Source: Actinomadura sp. CNU-125
GTDB taxonomy: Bacteria > Actinomycetota > Actinomycetes > Streptosporangiales > Streptosporangiaceae
Reading direction: 5' to 3'
Length of the DNA stretch: 64,000 nucleotides
Assembly (NCBI RefSeq): GCF_001942465.1
Contig: NZ_MKJY01000011.1
Location: forward strand, 1 to 64,000
How positions within the stretch are numbered: position 1 is the stretch's first letter; the number at the start of each line of letters is the position of its first letter. Below, piece after piece: positions 10,207 to 23,417 of this stretch. Below the pieces are notes generated by a model that saw only the letters and a list, made by a program, of their open reading frames with translations, made no database searches and was not told where the DNA came from. The translations under genes and the position numbers were made by a program.

Positions 10207-10716
10207 ATGAGCGTCGATCCGGTTCACAAGCCCCGCAACGAGACCGAGCACGAACGGCTCGACCGGCAGCTCATCGAGCTGCTGCAGGGGTTCCGCGTCG
10301 CGGTGACCGGCGTGCAGGTGCTGTTCGCGTTCCTGCTGACGGTCCCGTTCGCGGCGCGGTTCGACAAGGTCGACGACACCGGCGAGATCCTGTTCTACAT
10401 CGCCCTGTTCGGCGCGGCGGCCGCGTCGATCTGCTTCAGCACCCCGGTGTTCCAGCACCGCATCCTGTTCCGGCTGAACAAGAAGGCGGTGCTGATCCGC
10501 CGCGCCAACCGCCTCGGCATCGGCGGCGGCATCGCGCTGGCGGTGTCGATCTCGGCCGCCACCACGCTGATCGTCCAGACGCTCACCGCCGACCGGTGGG
10601 CGGTCGTCACCGCCGCCGTCGTGGTGGCGCTGTGCGCCTGGCTGTGGTTCGTCCAGCCGTTCCGGGACCGGATGAAGGTCACCCGCACGAACGGCGACGG
10701 CGACGGCGACGGCTGA
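10207..10716 (+). CDS. DUF6328 family membrane protein, copy 2
   Basis: A 169-residue paralogue of the preceding gene with the same four membrane segments and the same N-terminal NETEHERLDRQLIELLQGFR. ATG 10207 is chosen because it aligns with the first copy and follows AACAGGACG; an ATG 21 bases upstream is possible. It ends in an Asp-Gly repeat (NGDGDGDG) encoded by a GGCGAC triplet array that doubles as one arm of the terminator. It is convergent with the following synthetase gene. The role is unknown. Confidence 0.8.
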   Translation: MSVDPVHKPRNETEHERLDRQLIELLQGFRVAVTGVQVLFAFLLTVPFAARFDKVDDTGEILFYIALFGAAAASICFSTPVFQHRILFRLNKKAVLIRRANRLGIGGGIALAVSISAATTLIVQTLTADRWAVVTAAVVVALCAWLWFVQPFRDRMKVTRTNGDGDGDG

Positions 10717-10727
10717 CCGCCGCCGTC
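10702..10727. terminator. Hairpin between convergent DUF6328 and proS genes
   Basis: GACGGCGACGG pairs with CCGCCGCCGTC around CTGA with one mismatch. It overlaps the stop codon of the DUF6328 gene. The GTCC repeats that follow give no clear U tract. Confidence 0.4.
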
Positions 10728-10751
10728 CCGTCCGATCCGTCCGTCCGTCCG

Positions 10752-14067
<3,316 letters not shown>

Positions 14068-14114
14068 GCGTTTTACCCTTGTTGCCCGGGTCGGTCGATT
14101 GCGGAAACGGGTTC

Positions 14115-15008
14115 ATGGCAGAGGTCACGGGTAGTGAAGGCCGCTGGACGTTCGACGGCGATCTCCTGCGGATCGTCCCCGGCAACGGGCGGGGGGTTCA
14201 TCGTCTCCGGCGCATCCTCGGCGAACTGGAGGTGCCGCTGGAGGCCCTCGCCGGGATCGCCTTCGAACCGGGCAGGAAGAGCGGCGTGCTGCGCGTCCGC
14301 CTGCGGCAGGGCGCCGATCCGCTGGTGCAGGCGGCGGGGAACGCGCTCGACGACTCGTCCGATCCGTACCGGCTGAACCTGACGAAGGACGCGTCGTCGC
14401 TCGCCGAGTACTTCGTCGACGAGGTGCGCGACGCGCTCCAGATCGAGCAGGTCGGGACGGGGCCGGTGGACCGCTGGCTGCTCGCCGGTCCGGGGGTGCC
14501 GCTGCGGGCGTCCGGCGGCGAGGGGTCGGTCACCTTCGACGGGGAGACCGTCCGGCTCGACTGGAGTTGGATGGCGGAGCACGCCAAGCAGAAGGCGGGT
14601 CCCAAGCAGTTCACGCTGGCGGAGATCGCGAAGGTCGAACTGCATCCGTCGGTCGGCCTCGACGAGGGGCATCTGCGGTTCCACATCAAGGACGGGCCCG
14701 TCCCGCCCAAGCCCAAGCACGACCCGTACTGCCTGACGCTGTGGGGCACGAAGAAGGAGGGCGCCGCCGCGATCGCCGTGGCCGCCGCCGTCGTGGCGCG
14801 GCTCCCGCATCCGAGCGCGCCCCCGCCCGCGGACGTCCCGGCCCTGCCGGAGGCCGCGGCCGCCGCGGAGCCCGAGCCGCAGGCTTCCGGGGACGACCAC
14901 GACGTCCTGCTGCGCCGCCTGCGCGAACTCGGCGACCTCCACAAGGAGGGCATCCTCACCGAGGAGGAGTTCGCCACCGCGAAGCAGGCCCTGCTGCGCC
15001 GCTTCTGA
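14115..15008 (+). CDS. DUF4429 protein with C-terminal SHOCT domain
   Basis: About 297 residues. Two DUF4429 repeats (residues about 5-110 with GRWTFDGDLLRIVPGNGRGV, and about 135-235 with GSVTFDGETVRLDWSWM) are followed by an Ala/Pro linker and a SHOCT helix pair (LRRLRELGDLHKEGILTEEE, FATAKQALLRRF). SHOCT domains occur at termini of many unrelated proteins and are thought to mediate assembly; the cellular role is unknown. Full family length and no frameshift. It lies 47 bases after proS in the same direction. Confidence 0.8.
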   Translation: MAEVTGSEGRWTFDGDLLRIVPGNGRGVHRLRRILGELEVPLEALAGIAFEPGRKSGVLRVRLRQGADPLVQAAGNALDDSSDPYRLNLTKDASSLAEYFVDEVRDALQIEQVGTGPVDRWLLAGPGVPLRASGGEGSVTFDGETVRLDWSWMAEHAKQKAGPKQFTLAEIAKVELHPSVGLDEGHLRFHIKDGPVPPKPKHDPYCLTLWGTKKEGAAAIAVAAAVVARLPHPSAPPPADVPALPEAAAAAEPEPQASGDDHDVLLRRLRELGDLHKEGILTEEEFATAKQALLRRF

Positions 15009-15047
15009 CGATGGCGCGACGGCGGGGCGCCCTGTAGAACAGGGGGC

Positions 15048-16078
15048 ATGGCCGATCGCCGTCCGACGCTCGAAGACGTCGCCGCCCGCGCCGGGGTGGG
15101 GCGCGGTACCGCCTCCCGGGTGGTCAACGGTTCGGCGCGGGTGAGCGAGCGGACGCGCGCGGCGTCCGGCGGGCGGTCCGCGACCTCGGTTACGTGCCCG
15201 ACGCCGCCGCCCGCGCGCTGGCCGGCGGACGTCCGGGCACCCTGGCGCTGGTGCTGGCGGAGGAGCCGGGCCGCCGGTTCGAGCAGCCCTACCTCGGCCA
15301 GCTCTTGGACGGGATCACCGCGGCCGCCGACACGGCCGGGGCGGCGGTGGCGCTGCACTACGCGCGGTCGCGCGGCGAGCGCGCGGCACTGGCCCGGCGG
15401 CTGCGCGAGCCCCGGAGCGGGGCGCGTCCCTGCTGCTGTCCGCGCTGCCCCGCGAACCCCTCGCGGGGCTGCTCGGCCGCGCGGGGGTGCCCACCGTGTC
15501 GGCGGGACGTCCCGGCGGCGCGGACGCCCGGCGGCGCGGGCCGTGTCGAGGCGGGCTATGTCGACGCGGGCTATGTCGACGCGGACAACCGGGGCGGGAG
15601 CAGGCGCGCCGTCGAGTACCTGATCGGGCGCGGGCGCCGCCGGATCGCCACGATCGCCGGGCCGCCGGAGCGGTCCGCGGGCGCCGACCGGCTCGCCGGT
15701 TACCGGCGGGCGCTGGGCGGGCGTCCCGGGGCGGTCGCCTTCGGCGACTTCACCGAGGCGGGCGGGATGCTCGCGATGCGGCGCCTGCTGGCGCGGCGGC
15801 CGGACCTCGACGCGGTGTTCGCCGCGTCCGACGTGATGGCGGCCGGCGCGCTGCGCGAGCTGGAGCGGCAGGGACGCCGCGTCCCGGACGACGTCGCGGT
15901 CGTCGGGTTCGAGGACACGGCCCTTCGCCGCCCGACGCTGCCGATGCTCACCACCGTCCACCAGCCCACCGAGCGGATGGGACGGACGATGGTGGAGATG
16001 CTGCTCGGCGCGTCGGGCCCGGACGTCGGCGCACCCGTCGTCTGCGACACCGGCCTGGTCCTGCGCCGGACGGCCTGA
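15048..16078 (+). CDS. LacI-family transcription regulator (three apparent frameshifts)
   Basis: Sugar-responsive repressor type. The N-terminal helix-turn-helix is clear (PTLEDVAARAGVGRGTASRV), followed by the periplasmic-binding-like effector domain (GYVPDAAARALAGGRPGTLA, ASLLLSALPREPLAGLLGRA, FAASDVMAAGALRELERQGR, VPDDVAVVGFEDTALR). The frame changes near 15163, 15412 and 15540. Near 15548-15582 a 15-base unit encoding AGYVD is present twice, which family members do not show. ATG 15048 follows AGGGGG. The effector is unknown. With so many breaks this could be a pseudogene, but neighbouring essential genes carry the same kind of lesion, so error is more likely. Confidence 0.6.
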
Positions 16079-16179
16079 CCTCGGACGACGCCGCCCGCCG
16101 AGCCGATCGAAAACCGTTTGACGCGGGCGGGAACGGTGCCGAGACTCGGCTGCGGACTTCAATCGCGAGGGGGCTGACC

Positions 16180-17822
16180 GTGGGACACGTCGAAGTCGGG
16201 CATGTGCGGCATACCTTGCCCGACGGCCGCGTCCTGCTGGACGACGCGTCGTTCCGCGCGGGCGAGGGGGTGACGGCGGCGCTCGTCGGGCCGAACGGCG
16301 CGGGGAAAACGACCATGCTCCGGTTGATCTCCGGTGACCTGCCGCCGCAGGAGGGGACGGTCGCGCACAGCGGCGGACTGGGCGTCATGCGGCAGTTCGT
16401 CGGGAACGTCCGGGACGACTCGTCGGTGCACGATCTGCTTCTGTCGGTGGCGCCGCCGCGCGTCCGGGAGGCGGCGGCGACCGTGGAGGCGGCCGAGCTC
16501 GCGATGATGGAACGCGACGACGAGCCCACGCAGCTCCGGTACGCGAACGCGCTCGCGGGGTGGGGCGACGCGGGCGGCTACGAGATCGAGGTGCTGTGGG
16601 ACGCGTGCTGCGTCGCGGCGCTCGGCGTCCCGTACGACTCGTGCCGGTGGCGCGAGGTCCGCACGCTGTCGGGCGGCGAGCAGAAACGGCTCGTCCTGGA
16701 GGCGCTGCTGCGCGGGCCCGACGAGGTGCTCCTGCTCGACGAGCCCGACAACTACCTGGACGTTCCCGGCAAGCAGTGGCTGGAGGAGCGACTCCGCGAG
16801 ACGCCGAAGACGGTGCTGATCGTGTCGCACGACCGGGAGCTGCTCGACGCGGCCGCCGACCGGATCGTCACCGTCGAGGCGGGCCGGGTGTGGGTGCACG
16901 GCGGGCGGTTCGCGACCTACGCCGAGGCGCGCCGCGACCGCAACGAGCGGTTGGAGGAGCTGCGGCGCCGCTGGGACGAGGAGCACGCGAAGCTCAAGCA
17001 GCTCGTCATGATGCTCAAGAACAAGGCCACGTTCAACGACTCCATGTCGTCCCGCTACCAGGCGGCGCAGACGCGGCTGCGCAAGTTCGAGGAGGCCGGG
17101 CCGCCGGAGGTCCCGCCCCGCGACCAGTCGATCAAGATGCGGCTGCGCGGCGGACGGACCGGCAAACGCGCCGTGATCTGCGAGGCCCTGGAGCTGTCCG
17201 GGTTGATGAAGCCGTTCGACACCGAGGTCTGGTACGGCGAGCGGGTCGCGGTGCTCGGGTCGAACGGGTCCGGGAAGTCGCACTTCCTGCGGCTGCTGGC
17301 GTCGGTCGCCGAGACGCTCCCGCGCGGTGCGGCGCCCGTCGCGTCCGTCGCGCACACCGGCGTCGGACGGCTCGGCGCGCGCGTCGTCCCCGGCCTGTTC
17401 GCGCAGACGCACGCCCGTCCGGACCTGGACGGGCGGACGCCGTGCGAGATCGTCATGACCGAGCACGCCCGCCTCCGCAACGACGCGATGTCCGCGCTCG
17501 CCCGGTACGAACTGACGGTCTGCGCCGAGCAGCCGTTCGAGACGCTGTCCGGCGGCCAGCAGGCCCGGCTGCAGATCCTGCTGCTGGAGCTGGGCGGCGC
17601 CACGCTCCTCCTGCTGGACGAGCCCACCGACAACCTCGACCTAGCGAGCGCCGAGCGCTCCAGGAGGGGCTGGAGTCGTTCGAGGGGACGGTCCTGGCGG
17701 TCACGCACGACCGCTGGTTCGCCCGTTCCTTCGACCGGTTCCTGGTCTTCGGCGCGGACGGCTCGGTCTACGAGTCGTCCGACCCGGTCTGGGACGAGTC
17801 GCGCGTCACCCGCGCACGCTGA
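16180..17822 (+). CDS. ABC-F subfamily ATPase (one frameshift)
   Basis: A soluble ATPase with two ABC cassettes and no membrane domain, like ribosome-associated ABC-F factors. Cassette 1 has Walker A GPNGAGKTT, signature LSGGEQKR and Walker B EVLLLDEPDNYLD. The interdomain linker is helical and charged (LKQLVMMLKNKATFNDSMSS). Cassette 2 has GSNGSGKSH, LSGGQQARLQ and LLLLDEPTDNLD. GTG 16180 follows GAGGGGG. The frame breaks near 17655, between LASAE and LQEGLESFEGTVLAVTHDRW, which removes the second H-loop if real. Some ABC-F proteins give resistance to ribosome-targeting antibiotics, but no specific assignment is possible from sequence alone. Confidence 0.85.
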
Positions 17823-17823
17823 A

Positions 17824-17861
17824 CGCCGGTGGCGCCTCCAGCCCGGTAGGCGCCACCGGCG
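17824..17861. terminator. Bidirectional hairpin terminator
   Basis: CGCCGGTGGCGCCT pairs perfectly with AGGCGCCACCGGCG around a 10-base loop, between the convergent ABC-F and serine-hydrolase genes. Confidence 0.75.
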
Positions 17862-17873
17862 AGTCCCGCTCCC

Positions 17874-19121
17874 CTACTTGCAGATGGCCGTCTCGACCAC
17901 GTTCATGACCGTCTCGTGCTTCTTCATGAACTCCTTGGTCATGGCCTCCATGTCGTCCGTCTTCTTGATGATCGCGCCCGGCAGGGCGTTCACGACGATG
18001 GTGACCTCGCGGCCGTCGGCGGTCACGCCGCCGCGCGACTCGTAGCCGTGGATGTCGCCGCCGTGGCCCCAGATCTCGGTGCACGACAGCGTGGTCTTGT
18101 CGAGGCCGAGCCCGAACTCGGTGTCGGGCATGTCGTCCGGCCCGCCCTTGACGGTCTTCTGCATCTCCTTCAGCTGGGCGTCGGGCAGCAGCTTCCCGCT
18201 GATCACGGCGGTCTGGAACTTGTTCATGTCGCGCGGGGTGGAGATCACCATGCCGGCGGCGCCCGAGATCGAGGGGTCGATCTCGGTGGCCTTCTTCAGT
18301 TCGCCTCCGGGCGGCGCGATGTAGCCCTCCATGCGCGGCTCGGGGACGCTCTTGTCGCCGGGCTTCGGCCAGGTGGTGTCCTTCAGGCCGGCCCGTTCGA
18401 TGACCCGCTCGGTGACCGCCTCGCCCACGGGCTTACCGTCGAGCTTCTCGACCAGCATCCCCGCGATGATGTAGTTGGTGTTGCTGTACGCCCGCGTTTT
18501 GCCGACCGGGAAGTCGGCCTTGTGCTCCAGTGCGGGCTTGAGCAACTCCTCCGCCGTGTAGGTCTTCATCGGCGCCTTGCCGGTGTCCGCGTCCGCCCAC
18601 TGGGTGTAGTCCGGGATGCCGCTGCTGTGCCCCAGCAGGTTCCGCACGGTGATCTTCTTGCCGCTGTAGTCCGGCCCCTCGACGACGCCCGGCAGGTAGG
18701 TGTCGATCGGTTCGTCGAGCTTCATCTTGCCCTCGCCGACCAGTTGGAGGACGGCCACGGCGGTGAAGGTCTTGGTGTTGCTGCCGACGCGCACGAACGC
18801 GTTCTTCGGCGGCTCCTCGCCCTTCTCGCGGTCGCCGAGCCCGGCGGAGTAGTCGCGGGTCTCGCCGTCCTTGCCCTTGACCGAGACCAGCACGCCGGGG
18901 AAACCGGCCTTCACCACTTCCTGCATCGCCTTCAGCACGGCCATCTCGTTCTTGGCGGCGCCGATCTCCGCCTGGGCGTCGGCCTCGGTGCCGGTGGCGC
19001 AGCCCGTCAGGCCGCCCGCGAACAGGGCTCCGGCCGCCGCCACCGCGGCCGTCCGCGACAGCCGGGGGCGTCGCTTGGACGGGACGTTCGGACGTGCGGC
19101 GGGCTGGCGGTGCGTGGGCAT
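17874..19121 (-). CDS. Serine hydrolase lipoprotein, class C beta-lactamase/DD-carboxypeptidase fold
   Basis: About 415 residues, exported and probably lipid-anchored: basic N-terminus, hydrophobic segment and lipobox ending GGLTGC (Cys41). The penicillin-recognising catalytic motifs are present: SxxK at SNTK (residues 114-117), YxN at YSN (212-214) and HGG (353-355). This is the R61-like D-Ala-D-Ala carboxypeptidase/esterase family, and sequence alone does not separate peptidase, esterase and lactamase. ATG 19121 follows GAGGAG; the longer upstream reading is untranslated. No frameshift. Confidence 0.85.
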   Translation of the reverse strand: MPTHRQPAARPNVPSKRRPRLSRTAAVAAAGALFAGGLTGCATGTEADAQAEIGAAKNEMAVLKAMQEVVKAGFPGVLVSVKGKDGETRDYSAGLGDREKGEEPPKNAFVRVGSNTKTFTAVAVLQLVGEGKMKLDEPIDTYLPGVVEGPDYSGKKITVRNLLGHSSGIPDYTQWADADTGKAPMKTYTAEELLKPALEHKADFPVGKTRAYSNTNYIIAGMLVEKLDGKPVGEAVTERVIERAGLKDTTWPKPGDKSVPEPRMEGYIAPPGGELKKATEIDPSISGAAGMVISTPRDMNKFQTAVISGKLLPDAQLKEMQKTVKGGPDDMPDTEFGLGLDKTTLSCTEIWGHGGDIHGYESRGGVTADGREVTIVVNALPGAIIKKTDDMEAMTKEFMKKHETVMNVVETAICK

Positions 19122-19499
19122 CGTTTCTCCTCGAAGACCACCGGATCGGTGGGAGCGGGGGTGTCTCAGGAACACCTCAACGATCTCGGTCCGGGGCGCC
19201 CGGATCGATAACGCACACAGGAAGAAACGCGGTGTAGCCAGCACTACCGATCGCGGTGCAGGCAACACCACGACGAGCTTCCGCCCCCTCCCCCAAAACC
19301 TATTTGCCTGCCTTTTCGGTACTCGTTTCGCTATATCAAACGTTTGCCGATCTGTTGGACGCCCCAGACGTCACAGTCGGCCGAAAATCATACGATCGAT
19401 CCGAAATCACTCCCGTTTCGGACACCGTGTCCGCATTATCTTTCGGCCGGGAGGGGCGTTCCCGGCCGCCATCGGCGGCGAGCAGAAAGGTCCTCCTAC
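19122..19499. other. Divergent control region between serine hydrolase and DyP peroxidase
   Basis: This 378-base interval is the most AT-rich stretch nearby (for example around 19325-19415: TTTCGCTATATCAAACG and AAAATCATACGATCG). It should hold both promoters. I see no coding sequence I can support; open frames crossing it are extensions of frames from the peroxidase gene. Confidence 0.45.
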
Positions 19500-21157
19500 A
19501 TGACAACGCAGATTCCCGTGGAACTGGAGTCGGCCATCATGCGGCAGGTCAGCGACGGCGAGGTGCTGACCGACCTGCGCGCACCGGCCCCGGGCACGCG
19601 GGACGAGTCGCGCCCGCTCCGCTGGTCGGAGAACATCCAGGGCAACGTTCTGGCGGCATTCAACAAAGACCAGCAGACGTTCCTGCTGCTGCGGTTCACC
19701 GACGCCGCGAAGGCGCGGCAATGGCTCGGCCGCATCGAGCCGATGATCTCCGACACGCGGGAGGTCGAGGATTTCAACGAGCGGTTCAGCGAGCGGCGCC
19801 GCCTCCTCGGGCACGACCCGGCGGACATGGCCGCGACGTGGGTCGGCCTGTCGCTGACCGTCGGCGCCCTCCGCCTCGTCGGCGACGAGAAGATCCGCAA
19901 GGATCTGGAGGACCCGGGGAACCTCCCCCGCGTCTCGACGATGGCGGCGTTCCTGCAGGGCGCCGCGAAGCGCGCCGACATCCTCGGCGACACCGGCGTC
20001 GACGACCCCGACCACTGGTACTTCGGCCACGAGGTGGCGGGGCAGGACGACTGGGACGTCCACGCGATCGTGACGGTGGCCGCGGACCGTCCCGAGGACC
20101 TGCGCAACAGGCTGTCGCGCATCCGGGACCTGTGCGCCCGGCACCAGGTCGCGGAGGTGTACGAGCAGGCCGGTACGACGCTGCCGGGCGACGGGGCCGG
20201 CCACGAGCACTTCGGCTTCAAGGACGGCGTCTCCCAGCCGGGCGTCAAGCAGTTCCACAAGCCCGAGCCGGACCGGACGGGCGAGCGGATGGGACGGCCC
20301 GGCACGGAGCTCGTCGACCCCGGCGAGTTCGTCCTCGGCAAGTCGCCGCACAAGATCGAGAACGGGAAGATCAACCGTCCCGCCGGGGACGGCCGCGCGG
20401 AGCTGAACTGCCCGGCGTGGATGGAGGACGGCTCGTTCATGGTCCTGCGCCGGCTCCAGCAGGACGTCGCGGGCTGGTGGGCGCAGATCGAGCGGCTCGG
20501 GACCGAGCACGGCCACACCGCCGAGCAGAAGGACCGGCTCGCGGCCCGCATGGTCGGACGGTGGCGCAGCGGCGCCCCGCTCGCCCACCATCCCGACACC
20601 GACCCGCACAAGTCGGGCGTCCGCATGGACAACGACTTCACCTACTCCGAAGACCCGGCGGGCTACGACACCCCGCGCTGCTCCCACATCCGGAAGATGA
20701 ACCCGCGGAACGGGCTGAACGAGCGGCCCCCGAACGAGGGCGCGATCGCCGCGAAGCGGCGGATCGTCCGGCGCGGCATCCCCTTCGGCGCGAAGTTCGA
20801 CCCGGCGACGGGCGAGGGCAACGGCGCCGACACCGAACGCGGGCTGGTGTTCATCGCGTTCTGCTCCGACCTGGCCGAACAGTTCGAGTTCCTGCAGCAG
20901 AGCTGGGCGAACAACGACGACTTCCCGAACAAGGTCGTCTCCGGCCTGCCGAACTCCGAGAAGCCGGACGGCGTGGACCCGGTGATCGGCTCGTCCAAGT
21001 CGATGACCTGCCGGTTCTACGAGCGGGACCGGAAGTCGAACGGCACGGACGCCCGCTGGAGCTCAAGGTCGAACGGTTCATCCGCACGCAGGGCACGGAG
21101 TACGCGTTCACGCCGAGCAAGCGGCTGCTGCGGCGGCTCGCCGCGAAGCAGGCGTAG
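19500..21157 (+). CDS. DyP-type haem peroxidase (one frameshift near the 3' end)
   Basis: Dye-decolourising peroxidase, about 552 residues, the longer D/V-like class. The distal GxxDG signature is GFKDG (residues 239-243). The proximal haem ligand is probably the His in CSHIRKMNPRNG. FIAFCSDLAEQFEFLQQSW near the C-terminus is also typical. No signal peptide or Tat motif is seen, so it may be cytosolic or encapsulated; no encapsulin gene is nearby. ATG 19500 follows GAAAGG. The frame breaks near 21055, ahead of LELKVERFIRTQGTEYAFTP, and the new frame ends at 21157. Confidence 0.85.
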
Positions 21158-21197
21158 GCACGCGGCGGCACGCGGCGGCACGCGGCGGCACGCGGCG
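21158..21197. repeat. Four tandem copies of a 10-bp unit
   Basis: GCACGCGGCG is repeated four times without interruption, beginning at the base after the DyP stop codon. Confidence 0.85.
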
Positions 21198-21236
21198 GAG
21201 ACCGCGTACCCGGGGTCATGACCGCCGCCATCGACA

Positions 21237-21273
21237 GGTGCGGCGCACGCGCGATCCGCGCGTGCGCCGCACC
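21237..21273. terminator. Perfect 16-bp hairpin between convergent genes
   Basis: GGTGCGGCGCACGCGC and its exact complement flank the loop GATCC. It lies between the DyP and quinone-reductase stop codons and can serve both. Confidence 0.7.
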
Positions 21274-21295
21274 GGCGGGCCCGCGCCCGGCGGCC

Positions 21296-22087
21296 CTATC
21301 GGACCGGGCACGGCTCCGCGCGGTCTTCGGCGGGGACGGTCCGGTGGACGCCCAGGCCGGAGCGGCCGGGCGCCAGGTGCGGGTGCAGGACGAGATCGCC
21401 GTCGTAGTCGCCGCCCTGCTCCGGCCGGTACGGGATGGGCGCGGCGGACGGGAGGTCGCGGAGCCGCTCGTCCAGGCTCGCGGCCGCGGCCGCGGCATCG
21501 GCCGTCCGGGCGCGGTCGGCCCCGCCGACGACCAACGGCGGCAGGACGTCCATGCCGCTGTAGAACAGGGTGCCGTGCAGCAGCGGGAACAGCAATTGCT
21601 CGGCGTCGCCGTGGATCCCGCGCGGCAGGAACCCGGTGGGACGGGCGCCGGCGGTGGTGACGACGAGCGCGCGCCGCCCGGCCAGGCCGCCGTCCCCGTA
21701 GCGCCGCGCGCCGGGCAGGCCGAACGCGAAGCCCTGCACGAAAACACGGTCGAACCAGCCCTTGAGGATGGCGGGCATCCCGTGCCACCAGAGCGGGAAC
21801 TGCAGGACGAGCGCGTCCGCCCAGGCGAGCTTGTCCTGTTCGGCACGGATGTCGGAGCTCAGCGTCCCGCCGGCGTGGGCGTGCTCGGACGCGGCGCCGA
21901 CCAGCAGACGGTCACCGGGGTCGTGGCCGAAGTCGGCGGGGCCCACGAGCGGGTTCCAGCCCATCGCGTACAGGTCCGACTCGCGAACACGGTGGCCGAG
22001 GGCGCGCAGGGTGCCGACGCCGTGGTCGCGCAGAACGCCGTTGAGGGACCGGGGCTCGGGGTGCGCGAATACCCACAGGACGTTCAT
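21296..22087 (-). CDS. NAD(P)H:quinone oxidoreductase-like flavoprotein
   Basis: About 263 residues of the flavodoxin-like NQO1/MdaB family, which reduce quinones or azo compounds with FMN or FAD. Phosphate-binding loop VFAHPEPRSLNG, then the family block WADALVLQFPLWWHGMPAIL and KGWFDRVFVQGFAFGL. The C-terminal about 60 residues are longer than in minimal members. ATG 22087 follows AAGGGAGG. It is divergent from a GlxA-type regulator 97 bases away, a common pairing in which the regulator controls the reductase. Confidence 0.8.
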   Translation of the reverse strand: MNVLWVFAHPEPRSLNGVLRDHGVGTLRALGHRVRESDLYAMGWNPLVGPADFGHDPGDRLLVGAASEHAHAGGTLSSDIRAEQDKLAWADALVLQFPLWWHGMPAILKGWFDRVFVQGFAFGLPGARRYGDGGLAGRRALVVTTAGARPTGFLPRGIHGDAEQLLFPLLHGTLFYSGMDVLPPLVVGGADRARTADAAAAAASLDERLRDLPSAAPIPYRPEQGGDYDGDLVLHPHLAPGRSGLGVHRTVPAEDRAEPCPVR

Positions 22088-22184
22088 GGTGCCTCCCTTG
22101 ATCGGTGCGGACACCAACGATGTTCGCCGGTGACCGCTCCTCCCCGTGAGTGGCCCGCAGGCCATCATGTGCAAGGATCCGGCC

Positions 22185-23165
22185 ATGGTGTTCGGTGACG
22201 ATGGGCGGCACCGGCTCGCGGTGCTGGTGCGCGAGGGCGTCCTGCCGCTGGAACTGGGCCTCGTCCACCAACTCTTCGGCGCCGCCCGCACGGCGGACGG
22301 CACGCCCCTGTACGAGGTGGTGTCGTGCGGCGTCGAAGCGGGCGCGATCCCCACCGACGCCGACTTCACGGTGACGGCCCCGCACGGGCTCGAAGCCCTC
22401 GACGAGGCCGACACCGTGCTCGTCCCCGCGTCGCACGCCCTCGACGAGACCCGGCCCGGCGACGGCCCCGTCCCCCCGGCCCTGCGTGCCGCCCACGCCC
22501 GCGGCGCCCGGCTCGCGTCCGTCTGCACGGGCGCGTTCGTCCTGGCGGCGGCGGGCCTGCTGGACGGGCTCCGCGCGACGACGCACTGGCTGTCGTGCGA
22601 CCGGTTCGCCCGGCAGTACCCGGCCGTGTCGGTCGACCCGGCCGTCCTGTACGTCGACGAGGGCCGTGTGCTGACCTCGGCGGGCGAGGCGGCGGGCATC
22701 GACCTGGCCCTGCATATGATCCGGCGCGACCACGGGGCGGCGGTGGCGGCGGACGTGGCGCGCCGCACCGTCGTGCCGCCGCACCGGGAGGGCGGGCAGG
22801 CGCAGTTCATCGCGCGTCCCGTCCCGTCCTCGCGGGGACCGTCGACGGACGCCGCCCGGACCTGGGCCCTGCGGCGCCTCGATCGTCCGGTGACACTCGC
22901 GGACATGGCGGCGCAGGCGTCGATGAGCGTGCGGACGTTCACCCGCCGCTTCCGGGACGAGACGGGCCTGTCGGCGGCGGCGTGGCTGACGCACCAGCGA
23001 GTGGAACGGGCACGCGAACTGCTGGAGCAGACGGACCTGCCGGTGGACCGGATCGCCGAACGCGCGGGCTTCGGCACGGGCGCCTCGCTGCGCGCGCACA
23101 TGCGCGCCGCGCTGGGCGTCTCCCCGAGCACCTACCGCGCCACTTTCCGCGGCCCGTCCGGCTGA
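22185..23165 (+). CDS. GlxA-family regulator (DJ-1/PfpI plus AraC DNA-binding domain)
   Basis: About 326 residues. Residues about 10-175 form the DJ-1/PfpI-like domain with the nucleophile-elbow cysteine in SVCTGAFVLAAAGLL and the Glu in YVDEGRVLTSAGEA. Residues about 230-320 form a double helix-turn-helix of the AraC type (LADMAAQASMSVRTFTRRFR, and VDRIAERAGFGTGASLRAHM). ATG 22185 follows AAGGA; GTG 22146 is a weaker alternative. It probably controls the divergent quinone reductase; the ligand is unknown. Confidence 0.85.
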   Translation: MVFGDDGRHRLAVLVREGVLPLELGLVHQLFGAARTADGTPLYEVVSCGVEAGAIPTDADFTVTAPHGLEALDEADTVLVPASHALDETRPGDGPVPPALRAAHARGARLASVCTGAFVLAAAGLLDGLRATTHWLSCDRFARQYPAVSVDPAVLYVDEGRVLTSAGEAAGIDLALHMIRRDHGAAVAADVARRTVVPPHREGGQAQFIARPVPSSRGPSTDAARTWALRRLDRPVTLADMAAQASMSVRTFTRRFRDETGLSAAAWLTHQRVERARELLEQTDLPVDRIAERAGFGTGASLRAHMRAALGVSPSTYRATFRGPSG

Positions 23166-23417
23166 TCGACGCGCTGCGCACCGGCCGCCCGACATTCGTG
23201 CCTCACGGCACCGGCGCCGACACCGCCGCGCGGGCGAGGCCGGTCGATCGGGCAGCCGTCAACGACAGCAGCGGGCCGGGACGCGTCGCGGAGGCGGTTT
23301 CGGGCCGAGCATCCGGGAAACGGTGCCGGATGCAGGCCGGGCAGGCGTGCCCCTTCCCTCCTGGTCGGTCGCCCGGCTTGTTGACGCATCCGACCGTGAT
23401 GATTGCGGGGAACAGCC

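Noticed and set aside
15048..16078. lacI as a genuine pseudogene
   Set aside because: It has three frame changes and a small internal duplication, but essential genes nearby carry the same kind of indel, so sequence error is the simpler explanation. Not settled.
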